Assembly (NCBI GenBank): GCA_905221605.1
Contig: CAJNDS010002210.1
Coordinates: forward strand, 168,501 to 232,500
DNA length: 64,000 nucleotides
DNA from: Symbiodinium natans
Lineage: Eukaryota; Sar; Dinophyceae; Suessiales; Symbiodiniaceae
Direction of reading: 5' to 3'
This document shows positions 54,300-64,000 of the stretch, piece by piece. The stretch's first letter is position 1, and every line of letters begins with the position of its first letter. The notes beneath the pieces are model-generated. The model was given only the letters and a program-made list of their open reading frames with translations, did no database searches and had not been told where the DNA came from. A program made the position numbers and the translations under genes.

Positions 54300-56470
54300 C
54301 CACAGTCTCCAAGCGTTGAGCGGCCTCCACATTGAAACTAAGATACGTGGCTTACCACCACCTACCTACCTGTTCCGACACGAAATCACACTGCAATGCA
54401 ACTCTCATCAGACAAGCCAAGCCCAATTACCTCTGCCAAGCTTTCAATGCACGCCAAGCCGACATTTGCGATCTCGTTGCACTGACCTGAGACCCAACAT
54501 GCCCATGATGCTCCCACGTGTTTTGCCGCTTTGCATCCCTGCCTCGTGCAAAGCCTGCACGCAGCATCCGGCAGTCGGGAGACATGCTCCCCTCCAGCTC
54601 CTACACTTTGCAAGTACTTGGCCAACATGCCTACAACCGCTCGTGGCTGAAGGTGTTGGTGCTTCTGCTCACACTTTAAAATGTCGATGCACGCAATGTC
54701 TCACGATAACTCAGTGGCGCATGGAGCGGCACAGTATGGCACGGGTATCAGCCACGGAGTTAGCTGAGCTGGCCACACCGCAAACACTCTTCACAGTCGA
54801 AAAAAGGCTGTCATGCTTAGTAAGAGTTCTCCAATGTTCGATTTTGGGGAAGACGCTCTCAGCCCTTTTTTGCTGTGCCGTTCTTGTCGGGCCCCCTGAG
54901 GTTCTCAACAACACTGGCTTGTCGCCTGTACGACTGGGCAAAAAAAAACCGAGAAGAATTGGAACACAAATCCCAGGAACCAGACTGGCGGTGACGGCGA
55001 GACCCAAGCTTAATGAGCCGGCGATCGTTTGTCCGAATTAGTGTGCAGGTCCAGTCATGCACTCACTCATGTTGGCGCTCGAGGCAGTAAAACGAGACTC
55101 CAGGTGCAAAAACATGCCATAGACATGAAGGCATTGCGCTCAACGACCTGCAACACCTGGTTTTTGGAATCCTACGAAACTAGCGGCACACGAGCTGACG
55201 CCAAGACCGCATTACTTTTGCAGATGCATTGGTCATAAAAAAGCTTCGTTGCCGACGGCCACTTGATAGTCCCTTGCATGCTAGAGATCCGAAAGGCAGC
55301 ATGTCAGAACAGCAGAAGCACAAACAAAATCAAACAACAACAGCTTGATGAGTCTCCGTCCGCTGGGCGACGGAGGCCACGAGCTTCAGCACCTTGGCTG
55401 ATGAGCATGAAGCTGTAGGATCTTCGGGCGCTTGGCATGTACCAGGCTTAAATCATTCAACTCCAGTCTATTCCGGGCTCGCTCAGCAGTCGGAGTGGAG
55501 AGGACAGCTCATTCCGAAGTCTTCGGAAAGCGTTGGCTGGATTTGCATCAGAGCCACCGGCGCAGGAGCTTGCAGCAGAGACTGTAGTCGCCTGGCTTCA
55601 CGGAGCAGTTCTGCATCTCCTGTACAAGGTGACCAGAGCACTTCGCGCATCTCATCTCTCATGCATCACCGCGCGCATGGCGGCTCCACGACGTAGCGGC
55701 AAAGAGTCCAAGGACCCATCAGGAGCACAGTCTCATGTGCCACAACATATCATTTCTCAAGCAGTACGCCAGCCTTGCTGCAGGGCCGCTTCCAAGCCTG
55801 TGACAACAAGCCAATGGTCCCACCGAATCCTACTCTTGTTGGATTCATCACAACAGCAAGTGGCTCCAAACGACAGACTCCGAACAGATTTGCACGGCAC
55901 CTGCAATGGGAGGCGGCGCCGCTGCAGCCAGGCGAGGGCCCAGGCAAGTGGCCTGAAGGCTCGCCAGGGGCCACTGCAGAACAGAAAGCGTCAGCCAACA
56001 GCAAGAGAAGCATGGGATAGCGTGGGCAACATCGCAAGAGCAGCGCGACCAGCCAAGGCTCGAAAAGGCGGCTAGGACCTAAGGATTCTGCAGACTACGA
56101 AGCCAAGGGGCCGCCAGTGCTGGAGCAAGCCCGGCAGCCGCCCGGCGAAGCGAGAAGGCCAGGCTTCGAAGCTGCCAGGCAGAAAGCCACGGTCAGGTTC
56201 TCGGGTTCCCCTGTGGATGGTTGTTTTTTTTTATGCCATTTTCGGAACTAGTCTTCCAAGCCATTCTTTCCTGAACGATCGCGAGAGTACACCATGTTTG
56301 CTGGAAGGCCTAAGAAGAACAGCCCTACTTTGGAAATCTTGACACGTGGGCTCTCCGCTGCTCTGGCAGTGGCACCTCTGCACTTCCTGGCCAGTCAAAG
56401 GGGTCCTGGAGCTGGGGATACACGTCGCTCACATAGCGCAGCAAGGCCTCCTCGGCTTCACTGAGGCTCT
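54300..56470. other. No gene recognised
   Basis: Minus-strand segments such as 55007-54930 (SLVPGICVPILLGFFL) and 54480-54390 (IANVGLACIESLAEVIGLGL) look protein-like and could be upstream exons of the methyltransferase gene or of another gene. A 330-codon plus-strand frame over 54049-55041 is treated as a shadow. Confidence 0.35.
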
Positions 56471-56509
56471 TCACGGATCACTGGGCATCGGGGAACTTAA
56501 GTGCTTTCA

Positions 56510-56800
56510 AGGGGCGGCATCTCCACGAGCCACGGCCTCGAGCAGAAGGGGGTGATGTTGACCGAAGCCCCCAACCAGCCCAGCGCCCGCGAGGAAGCCG
56601 GCGAGGAAATGCAAGCCCGTCCAGACCATCCGAGTGGACCGAGTGGACCATGGGGCCTGGTTCGAGTACCTTAAGAAGTCCTTGCGCTCGATGGGCGTTG
56701 ATTTGCCGTTGCGCTTGCGCAGTGCTACATGTCCACGTGTCTTCTGCTGCAAAAACGGACCAAGCACTGTTGAACCAACGAGCCTGGCGACTGTGACAGT
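56510..56800 (-). CDS. Probable membrane-protein exon
   Basis: The frame reads LRKRNGKSTPIERKDFLRYS then STRMVWTGLHFLAGFLAGAG and LVGGFGQHHPLLLEAVARG, a basic loop followed by a Gly-rich transmembrane helix. Another frame of the same strand upstream (57110-57000) gives CRFEFDHEYKSDLDRSAAKE. Both look coding, but I cannot join them or name a family. Confidence 0.45.
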
Positions 56801-57204
56801 ACAATCGGTACAAGTCGAGACCAAGAATGCCAGAGATTGCACGAGTGCCAAGTGGGTCCACCTGCAGCACCGGCGCTGTGCCCAATAAGCGCGGTGGTGA
56901 ATCAGACGCCCGCCTTGACCAGAGCTCGTGCACGAAGGCGAGGGGGGTGGGATTTGGGATGATTTGGGTTGACATGATCCGGCGCACGCATCCAACATGC
57001 AGAGGCTCGTGGCGTTCTTTTGCTGCGCTGCGGTCTAAGTCAGACTTGTACTCATGATCGAATTCGAAGCGGCATTGTTGCTTGGTGCCCGTCAGATGGT
57101 GTGACTTTGCCACATCTCATCACGGACAATTGGTCCGCGGTAGAAGAGCCCGAGGGCTTGCATTAGTTTGTCCCGGAGTCTGCCTGGACCATCCCACAAA
57201 GCCC

Positions 57205-57780
57205 CGACTGCTATCCAAGAACAAGAATGCTGACAAAATGTGAGCCAAAAATGTGAGCCACAAACGTGCCACAAAGCGCACAGCAGACTGTTGGCACGAT
57301 GTGCACAGCCACCTCAGAGGCCTCTTCAGGGGCTCTCGGATCTGAGAAAGGCTGGGAGCGCTTCGTCGGCAAGTTGGCAACAGACTCGATGACTGTCGTA
57401 GTGACTCGCAGCGCGAACGATGCAGGGACGGTATACACACGCAAAACACGGCAAGACTATTTGTGGCACAGCACAGCCGGCGCAACACTAAGAACATAAG
57501 GTCTGTTGCCCATCGCAAAACAAGAAGCCCGGCAGAAGGTTGGTCAGACTTCAAAGACCAAAGGTCAGAAAGCTTCGGTTGATGACGCTCAGACCTTAGG
57601 TTTGAATGAAACGCCCACCAACCTCCAGTGTGATTCACGTTTCCCTCGATGCAGGCCCGAGCAATCAGGCGCACAGAAGACGACGCAACTGTCCGATAAT
57701 GTGGTGCAGGTACCAACGCATCGAGGACTGCCCAAACGTCTGGTGCGCTTAGGGCATGGGTCGGCTTCACCGACAAAATC
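57205..57780 (-). CDS. Possible exons, unknown protein
   Basis: Two protein-like segments: LSAPDVWAVLDALVPAPHYR (about 57.75 kb) and PEEASEVAVHIVPTVCCALC with GTFVAHIFGSHF (about 57.32 kb), the latter hydrophobic. They may belong with the membrane exon at 56.5-56.8 kb. Boundaries are not fixed. Confidence 0.35.
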
Positions 57781-58497
57781 GTCCTTGAGCACTGCCAGTG
57801 TTCACGCCTCTAGATCCTCTAGTACTTCCCAGTACCTTTCCGTACCTTCCAGTACCTCCCTTGGTATAGTCTCGTATGCGCATATGAACACGGCAGTCCA
57901 CCAGGTCGACGTGGTCAGGGCACGGTGCCCTGAAAAGAATCCTAGACGGTCCTAGACCCCTTTCGGGGTTCTCGGGGGCATCCGACTAAGTGGGAGCAGC
58001 TTCCCAACCAAATCTTAGAAGTCTTGAAGCACAAGCTCAGACAGGCTCAATGCTCCCCGCTGCTGCTGTCGCCATGCTACAAGCATCTACAAGCTAATTC
58101 GGGTGGATGGGATAATCTCCGCCCAGTCAGAGACCTGGGGGCACAAGCACACAGCTGAGTCTTTGACTTTCCCGGCACCAAGGGATCAGCACACCACGCC
58201 CTCCGCACCTGCTTGGAGTTTTCGCCGGTCTCATCCTGCAACGCTATGAGCTCAGCCAGACTGTCCAACCACACAGGTGCAACGGCCACAGCTGGAAAGC
58301 GGAAAGCTGACACTTTCGTAACCGGATGAGGCCCCAGCGATTGTGGAATGAGCCGTGGACCGATGACCTGAGCCGAAAAGCCAAACCCTAAACCCAAAAC
58401 CCTAGTGACAGGGGCAGTGCTCCAGAAGGAAAACGAGTTCTGGTTGCCAAAGCAGAAACCAGGAGTAGGAAAAAAGACTGTCCTATGCACACCTTTG

Positions 58498-58590
58498 CTA
58501 TTTGAGGATTTCTTTTGCCAGCATTTCGGGATTAGCCACAAGCATCTTGTCTCTGATGCAGACCCAGGAGCTCCGGCGGGTGTCCAGGGG
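58498..58590 (-). CDS. Probable exon, unknown protein
   Basis: After a TTTATGCAG acceptor the frame reads AAPLDTRRSSWVCIRDKMLV and ANPEMLAKEILK. A likely second exon at about 58.31-58.22 kb reads FPAVAVAPVWLDSLAELIAL then QDETGENSKQ. The compositions are typical of coding sequence; no family is recognised. Confidence 0.45.
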   Translation of the reverse strand, partial: PLDTRRSSWVCIRDKMLVANPEMLAKEILK

Positions 58591-58671
58591 CGCCGCCTGC
58601 ATAAACATGAAGTACTGAAACTTTTCTGGGCTCAGGGTCCTACTGTGATCTGTTGGCCACCTTCTCTTGGT

Positions 58672-58885
58672 AGAGATACTCTGGATACTCTGGGGTTGGG
58701 CACTCCAGGGACACTCTGGGGCTGGGCACTCCGGGGACTCTGGGGTTGGGCGTTGGGCACTCCAGAGCACTCCAGGGAGAATCTGGGGCTGGGCACTCCG
58801 GGGACACTTGGGCACTCCAGGCAAACTCTGGGGTTGGGCACTCCGGGAGACTCTGGAGTTGGGCACTCCAGCGCCGAGGGTCCGG
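58672..58885. repeat. GC-rich minisatellite, about 24-30 bp unit
   Basis: Seven or eight imperfect copies of GACTCTGGGGTTGGGCACTC followed by CAGG or CGGG, with internal truncations. It lies immediately next to the poly-T/poly-G tract. Confidence 0.9.
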
Positions 58886-58927
58886 ATGTTCGAAGTAAAG
58901 TAACTCTCCTGTTCTTTCTTCTTCTTC

Positions 58928-58944
58928 TTTTTTTTTTTTTGGGG

Positions 58945-58981
<37 letters not shown>
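58928..58981. repeat. T13 then G36 homopolymer
   Basis: Thirteen T, then GGGGC, then 36 consecutive G (58946-58981). The G run can form stacked quadruplexes, and its exact length is likely to be unreliable in any assembly. Confidence 0.95.
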
Positions 58982-59294
58982 CGTCATTAGTTTCGTGGCT
59001 TGGGGGGCCTTCGATCTTGTCGGATGGTCCTGGCTGCCAAGATCTGTAGCTCCAGGATTTTAGGATTTTCTTGCTCATGAAAGCTCGACCGGGCCTAGGA
59101 ACCAGCTCCGTTGATGCAGGTTTGTTTCCATGCAGAGTGCAGGACTTGCTGCTGGCCACAAACGCCACTGGGCATCAGGGGCGCCGTGGTGATCAATCGA
59201 GAGAAGCGACGTACATTGAAACTGCTCATAGCAGCCCAAACCTTTTTCAACCAAACTTCCCAAAGCCCCACTTAACTTCCTCAACTTTTTCCCG

Positions 59295-59461
59295 GGTTTA
59301 GGGTTTAGGTTTAGGTTTAGGGTTTAGGTTTAGGGTTTAGGGTTTAGAGTTTAGGGTTTAGGGTTTAGGGTGTAGGGTGTAGGGTTAAGGGTTTAGGGTT
59401 TAGGGTTTAGGGTTTAGGGTTTAGGGTTTAGGGTTTAGGGTTCAGGGTTTAGGGTTTAGGG
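59295..59461. repeat. Main interstitial TTTAGGG array
   Basis: About 24 units of TTTAGGG with a few variants (TTTAGG, TGTAGGG, TTAAGGG, TTCAGGG) over 167 bp, the largest telomere-like array in the window. Confidence 0.95.
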
Positions 59462-59572
59462 TCCCGCTCTTCTCTCCCCGTAAGTCGGCGCCTCGTTGAT
59501 GTCAAAGAGGACGGACAAGGACTTCGCACCAGGCCAGGAGTCCACCAGTGCCGTTGTGTGCGCCAGCCTGCT

Positions 59573-59632
59573 TAGGGTTTAGGGTTTAGGGTTTTGGGTT
59601 GAGGGTTTAGGGTTTTGGGTTTAGGGTTTAGG
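59573..59632. repeat. Second TTTAGGG array
   Basis: About eight units including TTTTGGG variants, 110 bp from the main array in the same orientation. Confidence 0.9.
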
Positions 59633-59662
59633 ATCACAACAACCACTACGAACATCCACTAG

Positions 59663-59990
59663 TCAGCTTGCTGAGTCAAGCGACCTCCAGAGAAGACCTT
59701 CTCCGTCGGTGTTCTGCCGCCGCATCTTGTTAGAGTTGCTGCTCTTGGTGGCCTGCAGGAACAGAGGACCATCCTTTGAGACAATCAATGGTTTCTCGGA
59801 CAGATTATGAGGCTTAGGAACTTGCAAATGTCTGACGCGCAATGTCGTTCTCGGACAGATTATGAGGCTTAGGCAATGTCGTGAAAAAGCCATGATCCAC
59901 ACTTGTGGGCCAACTTGAGAGCCTCCACGCTGAGGACGATCTTCGACTTTCCTGTGTGGGGCGTTCCCGAGTCTTCCAGTGTCAGGTTGA
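59663..59990 (-). CDS. Probable exons, unknown protein
   Basis: From a GAATGTGCAG acceptor the frame reads EINLTLEDSGTPHTGKSKIV then LSVEALKLAHKCGSW. A second segment gives PLIVSKDGPLFLQATKSSNS before a stop at 59663. Both look like genuine coding sequence. Between them lies a 26-bp direct duplication (TTCTCGGACAGATTATGAGG onward) at 59793-59818 and 59848-59873. Confidence 0.4.
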
Positions 59991-60559
59991 TCTCCTGCAC
60001 ATTCACAAACCACGAAAGCTAAAAGTAATAATAATCATCATAACAATAACCATACGAACAATAGTAACAAGAATAATTTAATCATACTTGTTATGATTAT
60101 GCGGTTGGTTCAAGACATGGCTTCCTTTTGGCCAACAAAGCGCCTGGCTCCAGAGGAGACTGGCTTGAGTTCTCGCGCAGTCTTGCACTTCAAGGTGTTC
60201 AACCCAGATTATGGGCTCAGCTCCTACGAATGGGGCCCCCTCACATGCTGGCTGCACTGCGTACATTCACTTCTGTAGAAGTCATGGTTGCGAGGATCGC
60301 AGGCTTTCCGATTTCGTACGAAAACAAAAGGCGGGCTCCTTTCTTGTGGACGGGTTGAGCCAAGCTTGAAACTTGGTAGGGATTGCTTGTCTCAGTGGAA
60401 ACTGCTACAGAGTGAAGAAGCTGGGGTGGGCAATTGGTTTTGTTTTCTGTTCCTGATGCCAACAAGCCCTCAGCTGCTCCCAAACCTTCAAACATGGTTC
60501 TTGCATGCTGTTTTTGCCCGTTCAAACACATGGAAATAGCAAGACAAGAGTATACGCAG

Positions 60560-60860
60560 CGGCCCCGATGTCTTCAGCAAATAGGTGGCCCGCACATCTC
60601 TCGGCTTCAGCCCGCGCCTCGCCCCGACTTTGGCTGATGCCTGCGTAAAGCCGGCGCAGCCTGACAAACTCGGAAGCCATCACACCATACCCATTCCCAA
60701 TCACAGCCAGCGGCTTTGCCTGGCGCCCTTGATTGGAAACTTCCAAGCATGGAAGGCGACGAAGAGCTCGCACAAAGGTGCCCAAAACCCGATCCTCGGC
60801 AGCTGGCTGCTGATTGAACAAATACTGCTCGAACTCTGTTGGCGTGTTCTGCGAAGCATT
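60560..60860 (-). CDS. Possible exon, unknown protein
   Basis: The frame reads EFEQYLFNQQPAAEDRVLGT, FVRALRRLPCLEVSNQG, PLAVIGNGYGVMASEFVRLR, RLYAGISQSRGEARAEAERC. It is coherent over about 95 codons and the best coding candidate of the 60-61 kb segment. No family recognised. Confidence 0.45.
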
Positions 60861-61869
60861 GCCGAGCCACACCGCGCGGACATACCAACCTTATGCCCAA
60901 AACACAGCTGACGGGGGCAAGAAAGGCAGTCCAGTCAATCATGCAAGCAGAACACTTCATGCATGGGCCACATCATCAGCAGCAGCAGCATCATCAGCAT
61001 CATTCAGCTGCAGCTTCCCTTGACCGCCAAGGCGCGCAAGCTCTCAGGCTGCATTGCGATAACGCCAAGGAAGCACGTGTCGATGCATTCCTCATGTCAG
61101 GGGTCACAGAAGTTTGCAAACGCATCATCTGTGAAGAAAAGAAAACGCCCCCATGTCCAAATTGCGGGCACAGCAACACCGACAGCGCCGGTAGAGTCAA
61201 CGATCTGCTTGGTGGAAAGGTGCTTGCACTGTGCCTGGTACTAGAAAACTTCAAACTAGTGTGCACCATGTCTGGGTGATTTGGCAAAAAGAGCCGCCCC
61301 ACTTGCACCGACATCTGGGGTCGGGCCTCACAGTTCACCGTCTCCAGCCCCGCGAGCCCCAGGCCCAGAAAGGTCAGTGATGAGAAAATCGCACCTACAA
61401 GAGTGGTGCAGCTCAAGCAACCTGTGCTGGCATCTGGTCTGCATACTATGGGCCAATGGGACAAGAAGCTCAGTTAAAACCTGGCACTCAACACGACAGC
61501 ACAATGCACATGCAAAAGCCTGATGGAATGAGGCGGGGACAAGCTCGCAATGTCCGCAACAATTGTGCACAGTCGTGTGCTCAGACTTGCTCGGCATGAT
61601 GTGATGATGTGTTCCACGTGTGGTTTCTTCCACTTATTTTGGGCCTGCAAAGTTCTGCGTCATGGCCAGCGCGCCAAAAATGACGCCTGGGGCACGGCGC
61701 GGACGGAGTGTCGGGGGAAGCAGGGACATAACGGGTAACTGGTCCCGGCCTTGCCGCCGTCGTCCTGGCACCTCGCCAAAGATGCAATCCTGGCGCACAG
61801 TCACAAAATCCGCGAGGTTTTTCCGTGTTTTGTGTCGTTACTTTTCCCTCCCTAATCCTTCGCCTACGG

Positions 61870-62240
61870 CTGAGTACTTGGACTGCTTTCCACAACGTGG
61901 CTCCTCGTCGACAAGCCAGCACTGAGCTGAAACCCGCCTGCAGTCCGACAAGGGGAGAACAAGGCCCCCAATATCTCCAAAAGCCCAAAATATGCCAAGG
62001 TGCCAGAACGAGAAGCTGGCCAAACCAAATCGAGTTGTGACAGCCCACAAGAACACCTTCTTGCACATGCCAAGCGCTTCTAGATCATGCCGGGCTCGGG
62101 GGTTGTCATGTTCTGGCGCCCGGCCATAAAAATCGAAGGTTCGGCCCATCCAATGATGCCGAACGTCGCGACGGCATTGCAGAAGCCTTGGCCCATACTG
62201 GTCCAGGGGTGTAATTGGGCATGCAAGGGTGCGTAAGGCG
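61870..62240 (-). CDS. Possible membrane-protein exon
   Basis: The frame includes HHWMGRTFDFYGRAPEHDN then KKVFLWAVTTRFGLASFSFW and HLGIFWAFGDIGGLVLPL, suggesting one or two helices. The other two frames of this strand are also open here, so the choice is not secure. Confidence 0.35.
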
Positions 62241-62609
62241 GGTTTTAGCCGGGCCGAGCTTCGGGAAAACACCACATATCGTAGCAACCTGCGATCCGTC
62301 TTCCCGGTCATGTCGAGCCTGAATGGAAAGGGTTCGAAGGGACAAGGCTCCCCAACAAAGGATGTCACTCAGGAGCCGATGCGTACATGCTGTATCTATT
62401 TCCTCCTCGCAAACAGTCCGCCTGGAGTCTCCGGCACTGAAGATTCGCATGTAGATCCAGTTGAGGCTAATCTGGCGACAGGCTCAGTGACAATCGCTCC
62501 TAAAACCTAGAAAGCTGAAAGGAATCTAAGGGCCTCCGTCAGACCGGCAATCAGCCCACCACCAACGATGACCTGTCAAAGCAAACACATCGACCCTGAA
62601 AAAGAAGGG

Positions 62610-62750
62610 CCTTTTTGCATCTGCAGTTCGCGAACGCTGACGCATGCTGGAAGTAGTCTTGTTGCGGGCGACTCCAAAGGGAAAATGCCAACCTGCATGC
62701 GCTCCCATCCGCCCAGCCGTAGTACATACGTAACCTGCGCGGCAAAAGCC
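62610..62750 (-). CDS. Possible exon, unknown protein
   Basis: The frame reads QVTYVLRLGGWERMQVGIFP then LESPATRLLPACVSVRELQM, a beta-rich, protein-like segment. Neighbouring frames are also open. Confidence 0.35.
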
Positions 62751-63120
62751 ATCTCATGCTGACGGCCTCATGGCTCTTCAAACAGAAGCCACCTAATGCC
62801 AAGGTGCATAGTAAAATAACGTGGAGCCAATCGATGCCCCATAGGCTCCATTCCAGAACCTAAGGATCAGAATCCGGCATCGCGACATGACAGGGCTGAA
62901 CCTCTCGCAAAATGGCAGATCTCCATTTTTCCAACCCGACCTTCTCCGGTGCCAGGACCCTATCACACACACACACAGAGCATCACCAGGCTAAGGCTTA
63001 AAGAAGAGCAGCTTCACTGCCATCAAATGCCGAAACGCCATGTTCGGCGGCCGGTGGTCCTGCAATAGGTCTGCAGGGTTTGGGGCCCAGGGCTTGGGGT
63101 CGAGGGTTTAGCTTTTGGCG

Positions 63121-63273
63121 CTACGTGCTTGCGGATAACAAGGCAACTTGCAGCCATACATTTTCAAGCGCCGACCAGAGCTTGAAAGTGCCGGAGCATT
63201 CTGAGAAGTACTTGCCATCGAAGATGACGAGAGACGAAGCCCACGCAAAAACAGGCCAGAGCCCATACAAGTG
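63121..63273 (-). CDS. Probable exon, membrane-associated unknown protein
   Basis: From a CAGCAGTAG acceptor the frame reads HLYGLWPVFAWASSLVIFDG then KYFSECSGTFKLWSALENVW and LQVALLSAST before a TAG. The first half is a likely helix. It may belong to the same gene as the exon at 63.95-63.87 kb. Family not recognised. Confidence 0.45.
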   Translation of the reverse strand, partial: HLYGLWPVFAWASSLVIFDGKYFSECSGTFKLWSALENVWLQVALLSAST

Positions 63274-63870
63274 CTACTGCTGGTGTTTCCAGCCGGCCCC
63301 TGTGCACGACACATTGTTGTGGCCGTCAACCCTTCGTTGTCACCAGACTCCACGAGCCAAGGAAAGATCCAGCAGACAGAGGCCAGACGCATGAGAGCCC
63401 GGAGGCCACAAGATGCCAGAAGAGCCCAGGGACGAGCCATATTTCAACTAAAGATCTTGCAGAGGCAGCCGGGAGAGAGAAAAAAAAAGGGGGGGACAAG
63501 AGGAAAAGGCGGCTAGCCGCTGTAAGGAGACTGAACCCTGGAATATGGCGGGTGACGGGTGGGCATTCTTTCCTGCAAAGCCTGGTGCTTTGCCATACCT
63601 GCAAGGACCAGAGAGAACAACAGACAAACATCTGCCCGGTTAGACGTGGCCAACCTAATTTGTCGTATTCGGTCATCTCGATTGTTCAAGGATTCAAGGG
63701 TCACAAGCAAAAAAGGCAATCACCTAGGGAAACTCACACGCCCAAAAGCACAAGCAGTAGAGACCGCTTGCAAGTGGCCTTTCTTCTGCAACACCCGATG
63801 CGGGGCATTACCTGTATGGCATGAGCTCCAGCAGCCAAGTGCAATCACACATGAAGTGCGCGGAACTCAC

Positions 63871-63951
63871 GTTTCTCAGCCAACGCGACACCTCCCGAAG
63901 GATCTGAAAGACGCTGCCGACTTCGCCAGTAGCGCTTTGAACATCTTGCAC
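63871..63951 (-). CDS. Internal exon, unknown protein
   Basis: A clean 81-nt exon between a CTTTGTAG acceptor and a canonical GTGAGT donor, reading VQDVQSATGEVGSVFQILRE then VSRWLRN, an amphipathic helix. The gene extends beyond the right edge of the window. Confidence 0.5.
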
Positions 63952-64000
63952 CTACAAAGACGAGCACATGGTCATGCATCCGCGTGTACGAACCCTCGGA

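Noticed and set aside
54049-55041. 330-codon plus-strand open frame
   Set aside because: It starts within the methyltransferase region and has no recognisable domain; the minus strand has more protein-like segments.
58640-59168. Pro-rich frame with repeated ECPTPES units
   Set aside because: It is a translation of the minisatellite and poly-G tract, not a protein gene.

Overview
The window reads as nuclear DNA from a dinoflagellate, most likely a symbiodiniacean or a close relative. Every gene I can recognise is broken into short exons. Many introns, placed to the base by reading-frame continuity and family similarity, begin with GC or GA instead of GT and end AG, often followed by G. Arabidopsis-type TTTAGGG arrays are scattered through the interior, simple repeats are abundant, and short spacers separate tandem genes with an AG acceptor just upstream of each ATG, as expected for spliced-leader trans-splicing. 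All confidently recognised genes lie on the minus strand, a one-way gene block.

Reading down the minus strand from high to low coordinates: 55-64 kb holds scattered protein-like exons of unrecognised, partly membrane-spanning genes, a minisatellite, a 36-nt G run and two TTTAGGG arrays. At 54.3-53.3 kb is a Methyltransf_24-type methyltransferase. At 50.8-49.1 kb is a complete DDX6/Dhh1-type DEAD-box RNA helicase. At 45.7-45.4 kb is the 3' end of an unknown gene. At 43.9-40.9 kb is a major-facilitator transporter. At 33.3-32.3 kb is a gamma-glutamylcyclotransferase-fold protein. From 27.9 kb down to 9.4 kb runs a head-to-tail array of SLC35B2/PAPST-like (UAA family) transporters: copy 1 (27.9-19.2 kb), copy 2 (19.1-9.5 kb) and the first exon of copy 3 (9.4 kb). 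At 8.7-7.3 kb is a coiled-coil protein, and at 3.8-2.05 kb are hypothetical coding exons.

The most striking arrangement is in copy 2. Its exons on both sides of one 5.8-kb intron are intact and in frame, and that intron contains a whole Ski2/Mtr4-like DExH RNA helicase on the same strand, with a KH-like exon and other unassigned exons. Paralogous introns of copies 1 and 2 also use different donor dinucleotides (GA or GT in one, GC or GT in the other) and differ in presence.

Functionally, two helicases concern RNA turnover (exosome/Ski type, and decapping/translation-repression type). The transporters would supply nucleotide-linked sulfate or sugars to the secretory pathway. Exon coordinates come from hand translation without alignment tools; N-terminal exons are missing for several genes.
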